Source: Nitrospinaceae bacterium UBA3496
GTDB taxonomy: Bacteria > UBA8248
Assembly (NCBI GenBank): GCA_002377645.1
Contig: DFQF01000024.1
Span: forward strand, 1-8,508
Length of the DNA: 8,508 nt
Direction of reading: 5' to 3'
The notes beneath the pieces were generated by a model. The model did no database searches. It was given only the letters and a program-made list of their open reading frames with translations, and had not been told where the DNA came from. Both the position numbers and the translations under genes were made by a program. Positions within the stretch are counted from its first letter, which is position 1. Each line of letters begins with the position of its first letter. Positions 1 through 6,055 of this stretch are shown here, piece after piece.

Positions 1-92
1 TAAATAGGAACAGCAACAGCATTGGTAGTCGGATCACTTCTATGTCCAGCGTGTAAAACAATTGTTTCATTATTTTTTGATTCAAAAGTCAT
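1..92 (-). CDS. metY: O-acetylhomoserine sulfhydrylase-type PLP enzyme, N-terminal fragment
   Basis: Only the first 30 codons are in the window; the gene continues past the left edge. The start is the ATG at 90-92, with AGGAGA at 101-106 eight bases upstream. The visible N-terminus contains ETIVLHAGHRSDPTTNAVAV followed by PI, with the next codon beginning TA (probably Tyr). This matches the family opening 'ET-LALHAG--PDPTTGA-AVPIY' of Cys/Met-metabolism PLP-dependent enzymes, closest to O-acetylhomoserine aminocarboxypropyltransferase (MetY). Such enzymes make homocysteine from O-acetylhomoserine and sulfide in the cytoplasm. The catalytic lysine and PLP-binding region lie outside the window, so cystathionine gamma-synthase or another member of the fold cannot be fully excluded, though the HAG--DPTT--AVPIY signature favours MetY. 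Confidence 0.8.
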   Translation of the reverse strand, partial: MTFESKNNETIVLHAGHRSDPTTNAVAVPI

Positions 93-128
93 TTTTATAT
101 TCTCCTATAATGAGAATCAAAATAATAA

Positions 129-145
129 AGGACGCAACACGCCCT
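129..145 (-). terminator. Terminator-like hairpin in the metY leader
   Basis: Read on the minus strand, AGGGCG-TGTTG-CGTCCT forms a 6-bp stem (one G-U pair) with a 5-base loop, followed by the T-rich stretch TTATTATTTT at 119-128. It lies 111 bases after the dacA stop and 37 bases before the metY start. It could end the dacA transcript or act as an attenuator in the metY leader. I do not recognise a known SAM riboswitch here. The stem is short, so confidence is moderate. Confidence 0.4.
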
Positions 146-181
146 AGTCGTATAAAAGATTCAAGTTAAAATAATAAGGAG

Positions 182-210
182 GATGTAACATAACAAATAA
201 CGTTAGTCAA
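182..210 (-). promoter_or_regulatory. Possible promoter for metY
   Basis: On the minus strand TTGACT (205-210) is followed after 17 bases by TACATC (182-187). The -35 box is good (5 of 6) and the -10 box poor (3 of 6). The 8-base palindrome TAACGTTA (198-205) lies in the spacer and touches the -35 box, a place where a repressor could bind. It would place the transcript start upstream of the leader hairpin at 129-145. This is a weak call in AT-rich DNA. Nothing else is supported in the 163-base gap 93-255. Confidence 0.25.
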
Positions 211-255
211 ACAAAGAATTAATGAACAACAAAGGAAAAGATTTTCTTAGAATAG

Positions 256-1422
256 TTATTTAGACATCAACCATTCTATCCAACCCATTGCAGGAATTTC
301 TTCTGGAACAATTAAAGAGGTAGAAGCAATAAGATTGCCATTCATCATTACATTCAAAACGCCAATTTTCTGCCCTCTCTTTAAAGGTGCTTTTAAAGAT
401 TTAGGCAAAACGAACTGAGTCTTAAATTCCTTCAATCTAATTCTTTTAATAACAAGAGAAATTGGCTCTGAAGTGACTGCTCTTATTTTATCCTTTCTCC
501 CCCATGAGACTGGAATTGCTTCACCAACTGATTGATGTTTCACAAACAAACTATGCTTTTTATAAACTCTAAAACCTCCAAGTAAGAGTTTCTTTGTCTC
601 TCTGTCTCTTGCCTTTTTGTTAGAAGCTCCAAAAACTACAGAAATTAATCTCATCGACCCTCTTCTAGCAGTCGCACATAGATTGTAGCCGGACTTCGTA
701 TAATATCCAGTTTTTAAACCATCTAACCCTTTGAATGTTTTTAATAATTTCCGATTTGTATTGTAAAGAACAAATTTCCCATCCCTGAACGAATCTATTT
801 GCCTCTTAGAAAAATTAAGAACTTCTGAAAACTTAACTAATTCCCGAGCCAAAATAGCCGTATCAAAAGCAGTTGTATAATCCTCTTCTCTTAAAGAATT
901 TTTTGGAGGAAGACCATGAACACTTGAGAATTTCGTATTATGCATTCCCAGCGATTTTGCTCTTTCGTTCATCAACTTGACCATTTCTTTTTCATCACCT
1001 GCTATGTGTTCAGCTATTGCATGAGCAGAATCATTTGCAGAAGAGATAGCAACTGTTTTTATCAGTTCTCTCAGTGTAAAAACTTCTCCTTCTTTGAGAT
1101 ATACTTGACTGCCACCTATCCTACTTGCATCAAGACTTATATGTACTTTTTCATCAAATGAAAAAGTACCTTTTCTTTCTGCTTCGTAAGCCAAAAGAAG
1201 TAACATCATTTTCACAATAGACGCAGGGATCATCTTCTCGTTAGATTTAAACTCATTGAGAACTTTGCCAGTTTCCGCCTCGACTAAGATAGCGGCTTTA
1301 TATTTTTTTAGATTATCGATTTTAGTTTCTGAAAAAGCAAAATTGGTGAATTCAGAAATAAAAACGAAAGATAAAATTAGAATATTAAAAACTCGAAAAA
1401 ACTTTTTTTTAAAAATTTTCAA
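256..1422 (-). CDS. dacA: D-alanyl-D-alanine carboxypeptidase (PBP5/6 type, peptidase S11)
   Basis: A periplasmic low-molecular-mass penicillin-binding protein that removes the terminal D-Ala from peptidoglycan pentapeptides. Residues 1-31 form a signal peptide (Lys/Arg-rich start, hydrophobic core 14-23, likely cleavage after AFS). All three serine-hydrolase motifs are present: S68-I-V-K71 (nucleophile and general base), S128-A-N130 and K237-T-G239. The C-terminal PBP5 beta-domain follows from about 290 to 375, and the last residues (GWIEWLMSK) look like the membrane-anchoring amphipathic tail. At 388 residues it is full length for the family (E. coli PBP5 is about 400). The start is TTG at 1420-1422: TGA lies in frame two codons upstream, the next residues give a proper signal peptide, and AGG lies 9 bases upstream. 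Which DacA/C/D paralogue it is cannot be told. Confidence 0.93.
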   Translation of the reverse strand: MKIFKKKFFRVFNILILSFVFISEFTNFAFSETKIDNLKKYKAAILVEAETGKVLNEFKSNEKMIPASIVKMMLLLLAYEAERKGTFSFDEKVHISLDASRIGGSQVYLKEGEVFTLRELIKTVAISSANDSAHAIAEHIAGDEKEMVKLMNERAKSLGMHNTKFSSVHGLPPKNSLREEDYTTAFDTAILARELVKFSEVLNFSKRQIDSFRDGKFVLYNTNRKLLKTFKGLDGLKTGYYTKSGYNLCATARRGSMRLISVVFGASNKKARDRETKKLLLGGFRVYKKHSLFVKHQSVGEAIPVSWGRKDKIRAVTSEPISLVIKRIRLKEFKTQFVLPKSLKAPLKRGQKIGVLNVMMNGNLIASTSLIVPEEIPAMGWIEWLMSK

Positions 1423-1469
1423 ACCTCAAAACCTAAATTTTAATTTTTTCAGGAAAAAAATTCTTCATG

Positions 1470-1497
1470 TATATAAGAGAATTCTTGAAAATCTTAA
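1470..1497 (-). promoter_or_regulatory. Possible promoter for dacA
   Basis: On the minus strand TTAAGA (1492-1497, 4 of 6 to TTGACA) is followed after 16 bases by TATATA (1470-1475). It sits in the 130-base gap between the hidden selenoprotein gene and dacA, about 50 bases before the dacA start. The area is very AT-rich, so chance matches are easy. Confidence 0.3.
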
Positions 1498-1552
1498 CTC
1501 TTGATTCTGAAATAATTATGAATAAAATTAAAAGATAAAAATTAATTTTCGT

Positions 1553-1843
1553 TTATCTCTTTTTTAAAGACCCTCCATACCCTTCAGAAACCAGAGCATC
1601 TATCATTTTTCTTGCATTAACTTTTTTTTCATTGAATTCGACAATTGCTTCTTTAAGTTGAAAAGATACACGTGCCTTTTTCACTCCATCGAGTTCTTCC
1701 AGAACTCTTTTAACCCTTACAGGTCACGATGAAGGTCAGGTCATACCAGTAATATTTAAAATGATTTCAGCTGCAAAAAGAGAAACACTCATTGCCAAAG
1801 TAACAAAAATAAAAGTGAGATAAAACGAAATTCTCTTCATCAT
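1553..1843 (-). CDS. Candidate double-selenocysteine heavy-metal-associated (MerP-like) periplasmic protein
   Basis: This gene appears only if two in-frame TGA codons (1736-1738 and 1724-1726) are read through. The result is a 96-residue protein. Residues 1-25 are a signal peptide (MMKR, hydrophobic core, cleavage after FAA). The mature ~71 residues form one HMA domain, the length of MerP: strand (EIILNITGMT), metal loop, helix (VRVKRVLEEL), DGVKKARVSF, AIVEFNEKKV, helix (ARKMIDALV), SEGYGG. The metal motif reads GMT-U36-P-S-S-U40-P, with UGA where cysteine is expected. The stop is TAA. Start is ATG 1841-1843 (a second ATG follows); AAAGGA lies about 11 bases upstream. A SECIS-like hairpin follows at 1691-1707. 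It lies 62 bases after the sugar isomerase on the same strand. By family analogy it would bind soft metals (Hg, Cu) or do thiol/selenol redox in the periplasm; that role is inference. The alternative is a pseudogene with two nonsense codons, less likely because no other damage is seen. Confidence 0.8.
1691..1707 (-). promoter_or_regulatory. Candidate bacterial SECIS hairpin
   Basis: On the minus strand GAGTTC-TGGAA-GAACTC is a perfect 6-bp stem with a 5-base loop carrying GG. The loop begins 22 bases after the second TGA (1724-1726) and 34 bases after the first (1736-1738). Bacterial SECIS elements lie inside the coding region just after the UGA, with a small apical loop that has a G in its first two positions about 16-37 bases downstream, where SelB binds. 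Both UGAs fall within that range. The stem codes for part of helix 1 of the HMA domain, so some of the pairing could be chance. Confidence 0.6.
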
Positions 1844-1905
1844 CTATTAGGCTATCCTTTCAAATTAGAATGTAAAACTTATAACTAAGTGGTTTCCAAT
1901 CCAAA

Positions 1906-2715
1906 TTACATCAAACTTCTTAAGTTATCAATCCCACGTTTCGCAGCTGTTTCGAAATCAGGATCCATTTTTATTTGCAAAGACAAATAACCCTTGTAAT
2001 CAATTACCTGCAAAGCACTTATTAAATCACGCCAAGGAATATGACCAGCACCAGGATACATTCTATTACTATCTGCAATATGTAGAATCCCAAGATGATC
2101 TTTACAATCGAAAATACTTGCAGCAAACGAAGTATCTTCAACATTCATGTGGAAAGTATCCAGCATAATCCCAATACCAGGACTATTTATTTCTTGAATA
2201 AATTGTATTCCATCTTGTGTAGTAAAACCAAAATTAACACTAAACCTATGTTGAGGCTCAAATAAAACTCTAGTCCCTTTACTTGCAGCATAATCTGAGG
2301 ATTCTTTAAAAGCATCATGCATCCACTTTAATGATTCTTCACGCTCTTCACCATCACTTAGCATGCCTCTAAATGACCCTATAATTACTTCTACACCATA
2401 AAAAGAAGCAGCATCTAAACATCCTTTTAGTCGTTTCATCGCTACTTTTCGTATATTTTTATCAGGATGACAAAGCCATACTTTATCTTGGAAACCAATT
2501 CCTGCAGTATGAACAGCGGCTACTTCCATCCCACGACTCTCTGCTTGTTTTTGAATTAAATTTAAATCCAGTTCATCTGGTTTGCGCATTGAAACCTCTA
2601 CGCCATCGTATCCCAGTTTGGCTAGCACATCTAAATTTTCTTCAAAATTACCTTGTATAGCTGGAAGTCGCGGGGTATTAACTTCACTACTTGCTACCTG
2701 AAAGCTGATTTTCAT
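1906..2715 (-). CDS. Sugar phosphate isomerase/epimerase (AP endonuclease 2-like TIM barrel)
   Basis: A 269-residue cytoplasmic TIM-barrel protein of the xylose isomerase-like superfamily (PF01261 type), which uses a divalent metal to isomerise or epimerise ketoses, hydroxypyruvate or related compounds. Visible marks are LGYDGVEVSM (residues 34-43), VLFEPQHR with E153, MLDTFHMN with D186 and H189, ILHIADSNR with H212 and R218, and GAGHIPW (222-228). Compared with tagatose/psicose 3-epimerases, E153, D186 and H212 match metal ligands, but the fourth, usually Glu in a 'GYLSLE' strand, is Gln here (Q247, codon CAA). The start ATG at 2713-2715 has AGGAGA (2725-2730) nine bases upstream. The gene is divergent from rpoN and may be cotranscribed with the selenoprotein gene downstream. 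The substrate cannot be told. Confidence 0.85.
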   Translation of the reverse strand: MKISFQVASSEVNTPRLPAIQGNFEENLDVLAKLGYDGVEVSMRKPDELDLNLIQKQAESRGMEVAAVHTAGIGFQDKVWLCHPDKNIRKVAMKRLKGCLDAASFYGVEVIIGSFRGMLSDGEEREESLKWMHDAFKESSDYAASKGTRVLFEPQHRFSVNFGFTTQDGIQFIQEINSPGIGIMLDTFHMNVEDTSFAASIFDCKDHLGILHIADSNRMYPGAGHIPWRDLISALQVIDYKGYLSLQIKMDPDFETAAKRGIDNLRSLM

Positions 2716-2741
2716 TTTAAAATCTCTCCTATTTACAAAAA

Positions 2742-2771
2742 TTTACTGAGGAAACATAAATAAGATATAAT
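2742..2771 (+). promoter_or_regulatory. Possible promoter for rpoN
   Basis: TTTACT (2742-2747, 4 of 6) is followed after 18 bases by a perfect TATAAT (2766-2771), 44 bases before the rpoN ATG. It lies in the 100-base divergent gap to the sugar isomerase gene, in the right place and direction for a housekeeping-sigma promoter. Confidence 0.45.
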
Positions 2772-2815
2772 TCATAACTGTAATACATAAAATAATACGA
2801 GTTCAAGGTGCGATT

Positions 2816-4171
2816 ATGTCAAACAATTTTGAAATTGAACAACAAATCGAACAAAAACTTTCTATCACACCAAAAATGATACAAAGAATTAGTATTCTAT
2901 CATCTACAAGCACAGAAATTGGAGAAATGATTACAAATGAGCTAGAAAATAATCCTGCTCTAGAAGAAAACAGTACCGAAAACGAAGAATTTAAAACTGA
3001 AAATTATGAAATTGAATACAAAGAAAATTATCGGGAAAAAATTATTGCAAAAAAAATTAATTTTTATGAATTCCTTGAAAATCAAATTGGGGAATTGAAG
3101 GTATCCAGTGAACAAAAAACAATACTTATAGAACTAATTTATAATCTTAATCAGAATGGCTATTTCCCAACAGATTTTAATTTAAAAGAAATAGCAAAAG
3201 AAAAAAAAATATCTGTTGAATATTTAGTAGATGCAATAAAAATTTTACAAAATCTAGAACCCTCTGGGATCGCTGCAAGAAATATAACCGAATGTTTAAA
3301 TATTCAAATAGAACGCTTGCAAAATGATCTTTATCCTAAGAAAACCATTCTCCTTGCAAAAAAACTCATAAAGAACAACTTGGAAAAATTAAAAAGAAGA
3401 TCATTAAAGTCTATGTCTAAAGAATTTCGGGTATCAATAGAAGAAATTGAAAAATCTATTGAACTAATTAAGAAACTGAAAATAAATCCTGCTGAGGACT
3501 TTGTAGAATATAAAGAGGAATTGAAAATTCCAGATATTTTGATTTCTATCAAAAATGAAAAAATGAATGTTAAATTAAATGAAGAAAAATTTAAGTCCGA
3601 TGGGATAAAACCTCTAATTTGCAATCAAGAATATGTTGAAATATCGAAAGACCTAGGAAAATTAAACCTTAAAGACCAAAAACATATTAAAGAAAAATTA
3701 GGACAAGCTAAGGATTTCATTGAAAGCGTTAAAAATTGGAAAGATACTCTTTTAAGAGTAGGAACTGTAATCGCAAAAAATCAAAACAATTTTTTTGAAA
3801 ATGGTATCCAAGAGATAAAACCCTTGAAATTGGAAGATATTTCACATGAAACAGGGCTACATATTTCTACAATTAGCAGAACAATCAATGGAAAATTTTT
3901 AGAAACACCTTCAAAAGAAGTACTCTCTCTTAGATTTTTTTTCCATAATTCGATCCCAAATCTAAGTGGAGAAGAAATTTCAACACGTTATATACAAAAT
4001 ATAATTCGTGAATTGATTAATAAAGAAGATAAGACAAAACCTCTTAGTGATCAGAAAATATCTTTACTTCTTCTAGAAATGGGCATTCCTATTTCTAGAA
4101 GGACTGTATCTAAATATAGAGAAAATTTAAAAATACTGTCTTCAATAAAAAGAAATGAAAAAAATTATTAA
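2816..4171 (+). CDS. rpoN: RNA polymerase sigma-54 factor
   Basis: Sigma-54 directs RNA polymerase to -24/-12 (GG/GC) promoters and needs AAA+ activators to open DNA. Its 451 residues are about the usual length (E. coli 477). Region I, the activator-interacting part, is at about residues 5-50 with the typical LSITPKMIQRISIL and ITNELENNPALEE. The core-binding domain covers roughly 75-260, including LEPSGIAARNITECL. The -12-binding helix-turn-helix region is near 335-375 (LEDISHETGLHISTISRTING). The RpoN box that reads the -24 element is S427-RRTVSKYRE-436, one conservative change at each of two places from ARRTVAKYRE. AAGGTG at 2805-2810 fits the ATG start. The gene is very AT- and Lys-rich. 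The usual neighbours lptB, hpf and ptsN are absent from the window, so its genome setting is unusual. Confidence 0.95.
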   Translation: MSNNFEIEQQIEQKLSITPKMIQRISILSSTSTEIGEMITNELENNPALEENSTENEEFKTENYEIEYKENYREKIIAKKINFYEFLENQIGELKVSSEQKTILIELIYNLNQNGYFPTDFNLKEIAKEKKISVEYLVDAIKILQNLEPSGIAARNITECLNIQIERLQNDLYPKKTILLAKKLIKNNLEKLKRRSLKSMSKEFRVSIEEIEKSIELIKKLKINPAEDFVEYKEELKIPDILISIKNEKMNVKLNEEKFKSDGIKPLICNQEYVEISKDLGKLNLKDQKHIKEKLGQAKDFIESVKNWKDTLLRVGTVIAKNQNNFFENGIQEIKPLKLEDISHETGLHISTISRTINGKFLETPSKEVLSLRFFFHNSIPNLSGEEISTRYIQNIIRELINKEDKTKPLSDQKISLLLLEMGIPISRRTVSKYRENLKILSSIKRNEKNY

Positions 4172-4250
4172 ATTTCTTAAAAATAAAATATAATCTTTAA
4201 TTAATAACTAAAAAATTCGGTTCTTGGCTTAGAGTTTTTCGCAAAAAAAA

Positions 4251-4260
4251 GGGGGAGGTG
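4251..4260 (+). promoter_or_regulatory. Very strong ribosome binding site of the CocE-type hydrolase
   Basis: GGGGGAGGTG lies four bases before the ATG at 4265, and its core GGAGGTG matches the 16S rRNA 3' end over at least seven bases. This is far better than the sites of rpoN or dacA and suggests high translation. The 93-base gap after rpoN shows only a TATAAT-like string (4189-4194) without a good -35 box and no clear terminator. Confidence 0.6.
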
Positions 4261-4264
4261 TTCG

Positions 4265-5992
4265 ATGATCATAGAACGAGACTTACAAATTAAAATGGAC
4301 GATGGATTAGTACTGCGTTGTGACGTTTATAGACCAGATACTAAGAAAAAGGTTCCTATCGTAATGGCAGGTGGTCCATACGGTAAAGGAGTCAAATACC
4401 AAGAACATTATAAACCACTATGGGATTCACTAGTTAAAATGCACCCGAATATCTTAGATGGATCAAAACACCGTTGGTTGACCTGGGAAACCGTAGATCC
4501 TGAGATTTGGGTTCCCTGGGGATATGCATGCGTGAGATTTGACTCAAGAGGAGCAGGCCGTTCTCCTGGTTATCTTGATATTTTCTCTCCTAGAGAAACA
4601 AAAGATTACGCAAATGCAATAGAATGGGCTGGGCGTCAGAGATGGTCAAACGGGAAAGTAGGCCTCAATGGCGTCAGTTATTATGCAATTAATCAATGGC
4701 AAGTTGCCGCACTACAACCTAAACATTTGACTGCAATGATTCCATGGGAAGGAGCTGCAGATCACTACAGAGATTGGGCACGTCACGGAGGGATCTTATC
4801 CAATAAATTTATGGAGATTTGGTACCCAAGACAAGTAGAAGCGGTTCAACATGGAAACCCAAAGGGTCCAAGAGATCATTGGATGAAAACAAGAGCAACT
4901 GGCCCAGCAAACCTATCTGAAGAAAAATTAAAAGAAAACCGAGCAGATACACTTGAGAATTTTCTCGTACGTGAGATGAATGATGACTGGTACGAATCAC
5001 GTTCACCAGATTGGTCTAAAGTAACAGTTCCATTCCTAAGCGCTGCAAGTTGGGCTGGTTTTGGTCTTCATCCTCGTGGTAATTTTGAAGCTTTCACACA
5101 AGCGGCATCAAAAGAAAAATGGCTGGAATGTCATCCAGGACGACACGAAGAATGGTTTTATCTAGAGTATGGCATGCAATTACAAAAACGTTTTTTTGAC
5201 TATTACCTGATGGGCAAAAAGAATGGCTGGAAAAAAGAACCGAAAGTATGGATAAATCTTCGGAAACCATTTACGCAAGAAGTTACCTTACGTAAAGAAA
5301 GTAGCTGGCCATTGAAAAGCACAAAGTGGACAAAATTATTTTTAAACGTTGGAGGAAAAGGAAAACTTGAATGGACTGCTCCTAAATCAAATCGATCAAA
5401 AACATTTCGCGCGAAAACACGTGGAATAACCATTTTATCTCCACCTTTAAAAGAAGAAACAGAAATAACTGGACCATTAGCTGCTAAGCTATATATTTCT
5501 TCATCTACTAAAGATGCAGATCTCTTTGTTACTATGCAAGCTTTCTCACCTAAAGGAAAAGAAGTTTACTTTCAAGGAACAGTCGATCCTAAAACACCTC
5601 TTGCTCAGGGTTGTCTTCGTGCATCACACCGTAAACTCGATCAAAAAAATTCTACCCCTTGGCGTCCTTATCATACGCATGATGATAAACAACCGTTGAG
5701 CCCAGAGAAAATTTACGAACTAGATATAGAAATTTGGCCTCAATGTATCGTTTTGCCGAAGGGATTTCGTATTGCTTTAAATATTTCAGGACAAGACTTT
5801 GATCGACCAGGTCGTGCTGTAGGAGATTATGTTCTATCTCGTGGATGTGGACCATTTCTTCATGACCATCCTATCGACCGTTCTAATGAGGTTTTCAATG
5901 GGAGGACAACTCTTTATTCTGGCCCGAAACAATCCGGTTATTTGTTACTTCCAATTATTCCAAATAAAAAAAGTAAAGTGAAAAAAAAGTGA
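4265..5992 (+). CDS. CocE/NonD-family alpha/beta hydrolase (peptidase S15-like)
   Basis: A 575-residue cytoplasmic serine hydrolase of the X-Pro dipeptidyl-peptidase/cocaine esterase family, acting on ester or amide bonds; no signal peptide is seen. The N-terminal alpha/beta-hydrolase part (about 8-310) shows MDDGLVLRCDVYRP, VRFDSRGAGRSPG (oxyanion region) and the nucleophile elbow GLNGVS138YY. A histidine candidate is H294 (or H290) in CHPGRHEEW. The C-terminal jelly-roll domain (PF08530 type) runs from about 330 to 570 (ITGPLAAKLYISSSTKDADL; FRIALNISGQDFDRPG). The strand that ends in WYD with the acid residue in cocaine esterase reads SAASWAGFGLHPRGN here (residues 259-273), so the usual Asp is missing at that place. 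The stop TGA is followed two codons later by TAA. The substrate is unknown. The Lys-rich tail (KKSKVKKK) is unremarkable. Confidence 0.88.
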   Translation: MIIERDLQIKMDDGLVLRCDVYRPDTKKKVPIVMAGGPYGKGVKYQEHYKPLWDSLVKMHPNILDGSKHRWLTWETVDPEIWVPWGYACVRFDSRGAGRSPGYLDIFSPRETKDYANAIEWAGRQRWSNGKVGLNGVSYYAINQWQVAALQPKHLTAMIPWEGAADHYRDWARHGGILSNKFMEIWYPRQVEAVQHGNPKGPRDHWMKTRATGPANLSEEKLKENRADTLENFLVREMNDDWYESRSPDWSKVTVPFLSAASWAGFGLHPRGNFEAFTQAASKEKWLECHPGRHEEWFYLEYGMQLQKRFFDYYLMGKKNGWKKEPKVWINLRKPFTQEVTLRKESSWPLKSTKWTKLFLNVGGKGKLEWTAPKSNRSKTFRAKTRGITILSPPLKEETEITGPLAAKLYISSSTKDADLFVTMQAFSPKGKEVYFQGTVDPKTPLAQGCLRASHRKLDQKNSTPWRPYHTHDDKQPLSPEKIYELDIEIWPQCIVLPKGFRIALNISGQDFDRPGRAVGDYVLSRGCGPFLHDHPIDRSNEVFNGRTTLYSGPKQSGYLLLPIIPNKKSKVKKK

Positions 5993-6002
5993 GCTTAACG
6001 TG

Positions 6003-6042
6003 AAAATGACGACTTTCAACTAAATGTCAGTCGTCATTTTTT
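6003..6042 (+). terminator. Perfect 12-bp inverted repeat with T-run between the hydrolase and prpF
   Basis: AAAATGACGACT (6003-6014) and its exact reverse complement AGTCGTCATTTT (6029-6040) enclose a 14-base loop; the last arm runs into six T (6037-6042). It begins 10 bases after the hydrolase stop. It works on paper as a Rho-independent terminator, and because of the A-run on the other arm it could act on both strands. Its end touches the prpF Shine-Dalgarno site (6043-6048), so it may also control prpF expression. Confidence 0.75.
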
Positions 6043-6048
6043 GGAGGA
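6043..6048 (+). promoter_or_regulatory. Ribosome binding site of prpF, deciding an AUU start
   Basis: GGAGGA is the only good Shine-Dalgarno site near the start of the PrpF frame. It lies after the TTG at 6041-6043 that opens the longest frame, so that TTG cannot be its start. Seven bases downstream is ATT at 6056-6058, with another ATT at 6059-6061. The first ATG in frame, at 6092, is 43 bases away and has no site of its own. Confidence 0.55.
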
Positions 6049-6055
6049 TTCTAAA

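Noticed and set aside
940..1504. Two plus-strand open frames (940-1161 and 1256-1504) across dacA
   Set aside because: Both overlap the well-supported dacA gene on the other strand and have low-complexity, Phe/Lys-rich translations typical of shadow frames in AT-rich DNA.
1724..1738. Genome-wide recoding of UGA (to Trp or Gly) as the cause of the in-frame TGAs
   Set aside because: The other genes read Trp from TGG and have no internal TGA, and the hydrolase ends at TGA. Trp or Gly in a metal motif would also make no sense.
1553..1843. The gene as a simple pseudogene with two nonsense mutations
   Set aside because: Both TGAs sit in the metal-binding cysteine motif, the rest of the frame is intact from signal peptide to stop, and a SECIS-like hairpin follows. 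Kept only as the alternative.
4220..4240. Sigma-54 promoter (TTGGC ... CGC) before the hydrolase gene
   Set aside because: The GG to GC spacing is 13 bases instead of the required 10, so it does not fit the -24/-12 pattern.
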